In this document: positions 58,508-64,000 of the stretch, one piece after another
How the letters are laid out: each line of letters begins with the position of its first letter
How positions within the stretch are numbered: position 1 is the first letter of the stretch
From: Methylomonas sp. LW13
Lineage (GTDB): Bacteria > Pseudomonadota > Gammaproteobacteria > Methylococcales > Methylomonadaceae
DNA length: 64,000 nt
Direction: 5' to 3'
NCBI RefSeq assembly: GCF_016865255.1
Contig: NZ_CP033381.1
Coordinates: 248,001-312,000 of the forward strand
Notes under the pieces: generated by a model
What the model was told of the DNA's origin: nothing
The model's input: the letters and a program-made list of their open reading frames with translations, nothing else
Database searches by the model: none
Translations under genes and position numbers: made by a program

Positions 58508-60070
58508 TTATTCCAATGTTCGCGCCAGCTCGTGCCAAGCTGCTTGTTGATCGATTTCGTCCAGACCGTCGCTATTGTTGGTCAATACGAGTTTGTACGG
58601 CAGCTCTTCGGTTTGCAATGCTTCGGCGCCTGTCTTGGCTTTGTCCAATACGCTCAAGTCGGCTTCCGATGGGTCGCCGCCTTGTTCTTGTCTACGCTGT
58701 ATGCGTTGCTGCAGCACCTTGTCCTTAGCCTGTATCGAAACAATGACGAAAGGAATTCCCAGGCTTTGTGCTAGTAACTGGAACGGGCGGCGTTGGGCGT
58801 GTTGCAAAAATGCGGCATCGACAATAACCGGGAACCCGAATTTAAGCAGAGTTTGTGCTAGGTCTAGCAAATGTTGGTAGGTTTTTTGGCCGGCTTGTGG
58901 ATGGTATATGCCGCTATCGATTGCCGAACCGCTTTTTTGCAGGGCGCTTAACCCAAACAGCCGTTTTCTCTCGACATCCGAACGCAAGCGGATCAGCTGA
59001 TGTTTTTCCAATAGTAATTGCGATACCGCGCTTTTACCGCAACCGGGTAAACCGTGGGTAAGAATTAATGCCGGTTTGCGCGGGCTTAAACTGCTGTCGG
59101 CCAAATTTAAATAACTTAGGCATGCTTGTCTGGCCGTTTCTGCGCCGGTTTGCGCGAACCTAAAGCCGGCGATCTTCGCGCGCACGGCAGCTCGGTAACT
59201 GAGATAAAAGCGCAACACGCCGAGGCCAGCGTAATCGCCGCTGATTTGCAAATAGGCGTTCAAAAACCGGTACGCCAGATCGGCGCGCCCGCGATGGAGC
59301 AAGTCCATGATCAGGAATGCCGCATCGCTGATCGTATCTATCCAGCGCAATTCCGGCGAAAACTCGATACCGTCGAATGCGACCGGCCGGCCTCTTAACA
59401 GCACGATATTGCCCAGATGCAGGTCTCCGTGGCATTCACGAATAAAGCCGGCTTGTTGCCGCTGTGAAAACAGGTTTTCGGCCGCCAAAAATGCCTGCCG
59501 ACAGTTATCTTGCATTGACTTGATCAATGCGGCATCTTCGGGTTTCATCAACTCAAGCAATTGCTGAAAATTTTGCCGGGCCGGCGCTTCAATGGTGGCC
59601 GGAGAGCCGTAGTTCGAGTCCGGACTCGCCGGCGCCAAGCCCCTATGAAACCGGGCGATAGTGTCGGCCAAGCTGTCGATATGCGTTGGCGTAACTTCCG
59701 CTTGGGCCAGTAACGTATCCATCAACTTATCGGCTGCAAAGCGGCGCATTTTTACCGCATATTCAAACGCCGGCTCCACGTTGATTCGGGGTTGTTTGGG
59801 GCACCCGCCAATAGCCGCCACCTGCAAATAAATGCCGGGCGCCAGACGCCGATTCAAGCGAATTTCTTCCTGGCAGTAAAAGTAGCGCTGGCTAAGTTGG
59901 CTGAAATCCAAAAAGCCCAAATCGACCGGTTTTTTAATCTTGTAAGCATAGCGGCCGGCCAGCAACACCCAGGAAATATGGGTTTCCAGTACGGTGACCC
60001 GTTTGACCGGATGCGGGAAACAGGCCGGATCGCAAAGAGCGCTTATCAGTGGGGGATATGCAATGGCCAT
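58508..60070 (-). CDS. Fusion of aminoglycoside-phosphotransferase-like domain and P-loop kinase
   Basis: 520 residues from the ATG at 60070 (GGGAAGG upstream; the frame extends to 60205). The N-terminal ~320 residues resemble the APH/choline-kinase fold: HISWVLLAGRYAYKIKKPVD, RECHGDLHLGNIVLLRGRPV, FDGIEFSPELRWIDTISDAA. The C-terminal ~170 residues are a P-loop kinase: ILTHGLPGCGKSAVSQLLLE (Walker A), RLRSDVERKRLFG and a lid-like RIQRRQEQGGDPSEADL. This two-domain protein is widespread in proteobacteria with unknown substrate; antibiotic resistance should not be assumed. Confidence 0.87.
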   Translation of the reverse strand: MAIAYPPLISALCDPACFPHPVKRVTVLETHISWVLLAGRYAYKIKKPVDLGFLDFSQLSQRYFYCQEEIRLNRRLAPGIYLQVAAIGGCPKQPRINVEPAFEYAVKMRRFAADKLMDTLLAQAEVTPTHIDSLADTIARFHRGLAPASPDSNYGSPATIEAPARQNFQQLLELMKPEDAALIKSMQDNCRQAFLAAENLFSQRQQAGFIRECHGDLHLGNIVLLRGRPVAFDGIEFSPELRWIDTISDAAFLIMDLLHRGRADLAYRFLNAYLQISGDYAGLGVLRFYLSYRAAVRAKIAGFRFAQTGAETARQACLSYLNLADSSLSPRKPALILTHGLPGCGKSAVSQLLLEKHQLIRLRSDVERKRLFGLSALQKSGSAIDSGIYHPQAGQKTYQHLLDLAQTLLKFGFPVIVDAAFLQHAQRRPFQLLAQSLGIPFVIVSIQAKDKVLQQRIQRRQEQGGDPSEADLSVLDKAKTGAEALQTEELPYKLVLTNNSDGLDEIDQQAAWHELARTLE

Positions 60071-60264
60071 GGTTAAACACCTTCCCAGACTGAGCGGGAT
60101 TAATACTGCAACGGCAGTGCCTTGTACTGCCGGCGATTCTGGCAGACCGGCGAGCGCTATGCAAAGCACGCCCAAACCTAAATTGCTGCTAGGCATGTCG
60201 GTCATAAATGCCAGGATTTGCCGTGCCTTACAGCGTAAAGTTACGTAATGGTTGAGATTTCGAC

Positions 60265-60270
60265 TATAAT
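60265..60270 (+). promoter_or_regulatory. Perfect -10 hexamer upstream of uppP
   Basis: TATAAT at 60265-60270, followed by CCCGCCCCGC. A -35 is not convincing (TTACGT at 60241-60246, 18-base spacing). If used, the leader to uppP at 60387 is about 110 bases. I see no tRNA or riboswitch in the leader, though it contains GGTACC...GGTACGGAG near 60356-60375. Confidence 0.35.
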
Positions 60271-60386
60271 CCCGCCCCGCTTATATGGCTTTTTCATAGG
60301 CTTACCAAATTCGACTGGTTTACATCAACTTCATCGACATGCTGATTTCGACCCTGGTACCTGACTGGTACGGAGCCTGATAAAAA

Positions 60387-61214
60387 ATGGACATTACCCT
60401 CATCATTAAATCCCTGATACTCGGCGTAGTTGAAGGATTAACCGAATTTCTCCCCATTTCCAGCACCGGCCATTTAATTCTAGCCGGCGATTTGCTGAAT
60501 TTTAATGACGACAAGGCCAAGCTGTTTACCATCGTCATTCAGGTCGGCGCGATTCTGGCGATTTGCTGGGAATACCGGGCCAAGATCGGCTCGGTATTGA
60601 GCGGATTGACCAGCGACAGGCAAGCACAAAAATTTGTGTTGAATCTGGCGATTGCGTTTATGCCGCTGGCGACGCTGGGCTTGTTGTTTGGCAAACATAT
60701 CAAGGCCGCGCTGTTCAAGCCGGTGCCGGTGGCGTTGGCGTTTATCATTGGTGCGTTCGTGATTATCTGGGCGGAAAAACGCGAGCATAAAATCCGGGTC
60801 GATAATGTTGACGATCTCAGTCCGCTGGATGCCTTGAAATTGGGTATCGCCCAAGCTTTTGCCTTGATCCCCGGCACCTCCCGTTCCGGCGCGACCATTA
60901 TCGGCGGCTTGCTGTTCGGTTTGTCGCGTAAGGCGTCTACCGAGTTTTCTTTCTTTTTGGCGATTCCCACCTTGGTCGTTGCCAGTCTGTACGACTTATA
61001 CAAGCACCGCGACTTACTGCATATCGAAAGCGATGCGCTGTCGTTCGCGGTGGGATTAGTCGCGGCTTTTATCAGTGCCTTGCTGGCGGTTAAAGGTTTG
61101 CTGCGTTACATCAGTCATCACGATTTCATCATTTTTGCCTGGTATCGGATTGTGTTTGGCGTGGTGGTGATTGCCAGTGCTTACAGCGGTTTGGTGCAGT
61201 GGACGGTGGATTAG
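60387..61214 (+). CDS. uppP: Undecaprenyl-diphosphatase
   Basis: 275-residue integral membrane enzyme converting undecaprenyl diphosphate to the monophosphate carrier for cell-wall synthesis; confers bacitracin tolerance when abundant. Both signature motifs are present: [19 protein letters not shown] (with the catalytic Glu/His cluster) and [20 protein letters not shown]. Length is typical. The ATG at 60387 has GGAG about 12 bases upstream. A Ca2+/Na+ exchanger gene and hpnN follow on the same strand. Confidence 0.96.
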   Translation: MDITLIIKSLILGVVEGLTEFLPISSTGHLILAGDLLNFNDDKAKLFTIVIQVGAILAICWEYRAKIGSVLSGLTSDRQAQKFVLNLAIAFMPLATLGLLFGKHIKAALFKPVPVALAFIIGAFVIIWAEKREHKIRVDNVDDLSPLDALKLGIAQAFALIPGTSRSGATIIGGLLFGLSRKASTEFSFFLAIPTLVVASLYDLYKHRDLLHIESDALSFAVGLVAAFISALLAVKGLLRYISHHDFIIFAWYRIVFGVVVIASAYSGLVQWTVD

Positions 61215-61274
61215 CATTCGGCGTCACGTAGGGCAGTATTTCGGTTTTTTGATCTTTAAAATTAAGGGTAGGTT

Positions 61275-62258
61275 ATGGCTTTGCCACTGTTGATGATAGT
61301 CATCGGTCTGATTGTGTTGGTTTGGAGTGCCGATATTTTTGTCGAAGGAGCTGCGGCGATAGCGCGTTTTCTGGGCATGTCGCCGTTATTAATAGGTATG
61401 GTGGTGATCGGTTTCGGCACCTCCGCGCCGGAGTTGTCAGTGTCCGCCTTGTCGGCCTGGCAAGGCAATCCAGGCTTAGCGCTGGGCAATGCTTACGGGT
61501 CGAATATCACCAATATTGCCTTGATTCTGGGGATGGTCGCCTTGATCAGTCCCATTACCGTCCATTCGCAAATCGTTAAAAAAGAACTGCCGGTATTGTT
61601 TGCCGTGACCCTGTTCGTGCTCGGTCAGGTATACGACGGCGATCTGTCGCGGATGGATGCGGTGCTGGAACTGGCGGTATTCGTTGGCGTGATGACCTGG
61701 ATGGTCCGGCAAGGGATGAGTAAAACAGCCGAGACGACCGACGTGTTAGGCGAAGAAGTTGCTGAAGAATTGGAAGAGCATGCGATGTCCTGCGCTCAGG
61801 CTGTCATCTGGCTGGTTTCCGGTTTGCTGTTATTAGTGATCAGTTCCCGCTTATTGGTTTGGGGTGCGGTATCGATTGCCCAGGATTTGGGCGTCAGCGA
61901 TTTGGTGATTGGTTTGACCATCGTCGCCATCGGTACCTCCTTGCCTGAGTTGGCGTCGTCGATTGCCGCCGCCCGTAAAGGCGAGCACGATCTGGCCCTG
62001 GGTAATATCATCGGCTCCAATTTATTCAACACATTGGCGGTGGTGGGTTTGGCCGGGGTGATTCAGCCGATGTCGATTCCAGTGGAAATCGTTAATCGCG
62101 ATTGGCCGCTGATGGCCTTGTTAACGGTGTCGCTGTTCTTTTTGGGATATGCCAGGAAGGGCGAGCAAGGCCGCATCAATCGGGTTGAAGGCGGCATCTT
62201 GTTGGCCATTTACGCCAGTTACACCGTGTACTTGATTAACACCGTCGTGAGCGCTTAA
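61275..62258 (+). CDS. Calcium/sodium antiporter (CaCA family, YrbG-like)
   Basis: 327 residues, about ten membrane helices. The two inverted alpha-repeats are clear: GFGTSAPELSVSALSAWQGN with GNAYGSNITNIALILG, and AIGTSLPELASSIAAARKGE with GNIIGSNLFNTLAVVG; the acidic Glu of each GTSxPEL binds the cation. An acidic loop (EEVAEELEEHAMSC) separates the halves. GGTAGG precedes the ATG. hpnN starts three bases downstream, so they are likely cotranscribed. Confidence 0.94.
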   Translation: MALPLLMIVIGLIVLVWSADIFVEGAAAIARFLGMSPLLIGMVVIGFGTSAPELSVSALSAWQGNPGLALGNAYGSNITNIALILGMVALISPITVHSQIVKKELPVLFAVTLFVLGQVYDGDLSRMDAVLELAVFVGVMTWMVRQGMSKTAETTDVLGEEVAEELEEHAMSCAQAVIWLVSGLLLLVISSRLLVWGAVSIAQDLGVSDLVIGLTIVAIGTSLPELASSIAAARKGEHDLALGNIIGSNLFNTLAVVGLAGVIQPMSIPVEIVNRDWPLMALLTVSLFFLGYARKGEQGRINRVEGGILLAIYASYTVYLINTVVSA

Positions 62259-62260
62259 GC

Positions 62261-64000
62261 ATGTCCTTGGAAAAACGTTTGGGAAATATTGCCTTTCGAT
62301 GGGGCAACTGGCTGCTGTATTCGCCGGGGTTAGTGTTACTGGCTTCGGTAATCTTGGCTTATCTGGCCGCGCAATACACCGGCAATCATCTGACCGTCAA
62401 CACCGATACGGCGGAACTGATCGCTCCGGAAGCGCCGTTTCAGCAAAACCGCCGCAAATTCGAACAGCAGTTCGGCCAGGAAGTCCATACCTTGCTGCTG
62501 GTGATCGAGTCTTCCAGTCCGGAGTTGACCAAGGCCGCTGCCCAACGCTTGAGCCGGGAGCTTAGAGCGGATACCGAACATTTCACCAAAGTCTATCGGC
62601 CGGATGAAAATGCGTTTTTTCAGCGCAATGGCCTGCTGTATCTGGATACCGATAAGTTGCAGGATTTTTCGGTGACGCTGGCGCAAGCCCAGCCGTTTAT
62701 CGGCCGAATCTCTCAAGATCCCAGTCTGAACGGTTTTTTCTCTATCTTCGAAGACGCGCTGAACGCGGAAACCAAGACCGAAGAAGTACCCATCGACCTG
62801 ATGTCGCTGATCGACAAGGTCAGCAATTCCCTGCATAAAACTCTGAACGGCGAAACCGATTTACTGTCCTGGCAAAAACTGATCGCCGAAAACAAGATCA
62901 GCGAAGAGCAATCGGACAAGGCGTTTATCTTCGTCACGCCAAAATTCGACTACAGCCAGATTTTGCCAGTGGAGCCGGCGATCAAGGTTATCCGTCAAGC
63001 GGCCGACAAAATTCAAGACCCCAATATGCCGGCTGTCAAAGTTTGGGTGACCGGCGAAGTCGGTTTGGAGCACGACGAAATGGCCGGGATGAGTGAGGGT
63101 ACCTTCACCGCCAGCATTTTTTCTATCGTGCTGGTCTGCGGCATTTTATTGGTTGCGTACCGCTCCTGGCTGTTGATGCTGGCTACCTTACTGACATTGG
63201 CTTTGGGCATGGTGTTTTGCGGATTGTTCGCCTCCGTGGCGGTGAAACAACTGAATCTGATTTCTGTTGCCTTCGCGGTCTCCAATATTGGTTTGGGCGT
63301 GGAGTATGCGATCCATTTTTGCCTGCGTTATCGCGACAATCTGGATCTCTACGGCAGCGACAAGGGCAAAGCGATTCGTTCGGCCTTGTTGGCAACCAGT
63401 CCGTCTTTGATTTTGTGCGCCGGCACTACCTCCATCGGTTTGTATGCCTTTATTCCCACCGACTACCAAGGCATTTCCGAGTTGGGTTTGCTGGCCGGTA
63501 CCAGCTTGTTCATTTGCTTATTCATTACGCTGACCGTGCTGCCGGTGCTGCTTAAGGTGTTGCCGAATCCGCCCGTGCATCAATTGCATGGCGAACAACC
63601 CGGCGAATCGAAGTTTACCCATGTGTTGGCGCACTTTACGTTGCACTATGCCAAACCGATTTCCTTGTTGACTTTGCTTGGCGCGGTGGTTGCCGTGTAT
63701 TTTGTGTTTCAGGTGCAAACCGATTTCAATCCCTTGAATCTGCGCGATCCGCATACCGAGTCGGTGATTGCCTTCAAGGACTTGATGAAAGAGCGCGAAA
63801 CTTCGCCGATGACCTTGACGGTTTTGGTGAAAAACGAAGACGAAGCCAGAGCGGCGCAGAAAAAGCTGGAGAGTCTGAAAACCGTCGATAAAACCGTCAG
63901 CTTGTTCGACTTTGTGCCTGACGATCAAGAAAGCAAATTGGGTATCATCGACGATATGGTGCTGACGCTGGGTCCGCAGAGCCAGTTTTTCCCGCAATTG
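62261..64000 (+). CDS. hpnN: HpnN-type RND transporter of hopanoid metabolism (5' part; runs off the window)
   Basis: First 580 codons of an MMPL/RND membrane protein; no stop before 64000, so the gene is partial here. Start MSLEKRLGNIAFRWGNWLLY, then an N-terminal helix, a large periplasmic domain (NHLTVNTDTAELIAPEAPFQ) and the RND helix cluster (FSIVLVCGILLVAYRSW; VAFAVSNIGLGVEYAIHFCL; TSPSLILCAGTTSIGLYAFI). After LPVLLKVLPNPP a second periplasmic domain begins (QTDFNPLNLRDPHTESVIAF). The pattern matches HpnN, which moves hopanoids to the outer membrane. The alternative is another MMPL-family lipid exporter. Confidence 0.85.
   Translation, partial: MSLEKRLGNIAFRWGNWLLYSPGLVLLASVILAYLAAQYTGNHLTVNTDTAELIAPEAPFQQNRRKFEQQFGQEVHTLLLVIESSSPELTKAAAQRLSRELRADTEHFTKVYRPDENAFFQRNGLLYLDTDKLQDFSVTLAQAQPFIGRISQDPSLNGFFSIFEDALNAETKTEEVPIDLMSLIDKVSNSLHKTLNGETDLLSWQKLIAENKISEEQSDKAFIFVTPKFDYSQILPVEPAIKVIRQAADKIQDPNMPAVKVWVTGEVGLEHDEMAGMSEGTFTASIFSIVLVCGILLVAYRSWLLMLATLLTLALGMVFCGLFASVAVKQLNLISVAFAVSNIGLGVEYAIHFCLRYRDNLDLYGSDKGKAIRSALLATSPSLILCAGTTSIGLYAFIPTDYQGISELGLLAGTSLFICLFITLTVLPVLLKVLPNPPVHQLHGEQPGESKFTHVLAHFTLHYAKPISLLTLLGAVVAVYFVFQVQTDFNPLNLRDPHTESVIAFKDLMKERETSPMTLTVLVKNEDEARAAQKKLESLKTVDKTVSLFDFVPDDQESKLGIIDDMVLTLGPQSQFFPQL

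Noticed and set aside
59616-59632. GTTCGAGTCC, a tRNA T-loop-like string
   Set aside because: Lies inside the kinase-fusion coding sequence with no supporting cloverleaf.
60271-60386. tRNA or small RNA after the TATAAT upstream of uppP
   Set aside because: No acceptor stem, T-loop (GGTTCGA) or terminator hairpin was found in this interval.

Overview
The window reads as chromosomal DNA of a gammaproteobacterium. A methanotroph-type genome (Methylococcales, Methylomonas-like) is my best guess, based on the mix of enterobacterial/pseudomonad-type housekeeping genes (mutY-yggX, crp-OsmC-speD, apaG-apaH, aceEF-lpdA), a hopanoid-type RND protein (hpnN) and a VPLPA-CTERM exosortase substrate. No methane-oxidation gene is present, so this is inference. 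Genes are dense on both strands; I recognise no rRNA, tRNA, CRISPR array, insertion sequence or prophage.

Layout. 0.1-4.5 kb: an iron-type cell-surface signalling set (anti-sigma FecR, ECF sigma FecI, TonB receptor with an N-terminal signalling domain). 5-10 kb: cell-wall and maintenance genes (mtgA, darP, rdgC, an alanine-zipper Lpp-like lipoprotein between two L,D-transpeptidases). Just before rdgC lies an AT-rich gap with four DnaA-box-like 9-mers. 10-18 kb: pgm, a composite HExxH / SxxK-KTG / SpoIID cell-wall protein, a cold-shock gene with a long leader, small unknowns, mutY-yggX and a truncated hemoglobin.

18.6-26.7 kb is the most notable region. The pyruvate dehydrogenase genes aceE-aceF and lpdA, all on the minus strand, are separated by four co-oriented genes: an antitoxin-like/PIN toxin-like pair and a PtuA (ATPase) / PtuB (HNH nuclease) pair of the Septu anti-phage type. 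Gaps between genes are short, so the defence cassette appears embedded in a housekeeping operon.

27-32 kb: a VPLPA-CTERM protein converges on a short LapA-like protein that carries a retention module and a TAAG (LapG-type) cleavage site. Then come selO, a BamE-like lipoprotein and an M23 peptidase. 33-43 kb: a four-PAS diguanylate cyclase, an MFS transporter, a dienelactone hydrolase, and a TetR regulator divergent from an RND efflux pair. 42.6-50.6 kb: crp, OsmC, speD, a Spy/CpxP-like protein, apaH-apaG, an ankyrin protein, mpl, an Rdx protein, and a Ser/Thr kinase with a C-terminal extracytoplasmic sensor. 50.7-64 kb: a 1347-residue membrane protein with an apparent internal duplication, dgkA, a PAP2 phosphatase, several unknowns, an APH-like/P-loop kinase fusion, uppP, a Ca2+/Na+ exchanger, and hpnN running off the end.

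Recurring theme: many genes act on the envelope (mtgA, two LDTs, Lpp, the SpoIID fusion, M23, mpl, PAP2, dgkA, uppP). The most system-like candidates are the PtuAB/PIN cassette inside the pdh operon, the PBP-like/SpoIID fusion, the mini-LapA protein and the possible DnaA-binding locus upstream of rdgC.
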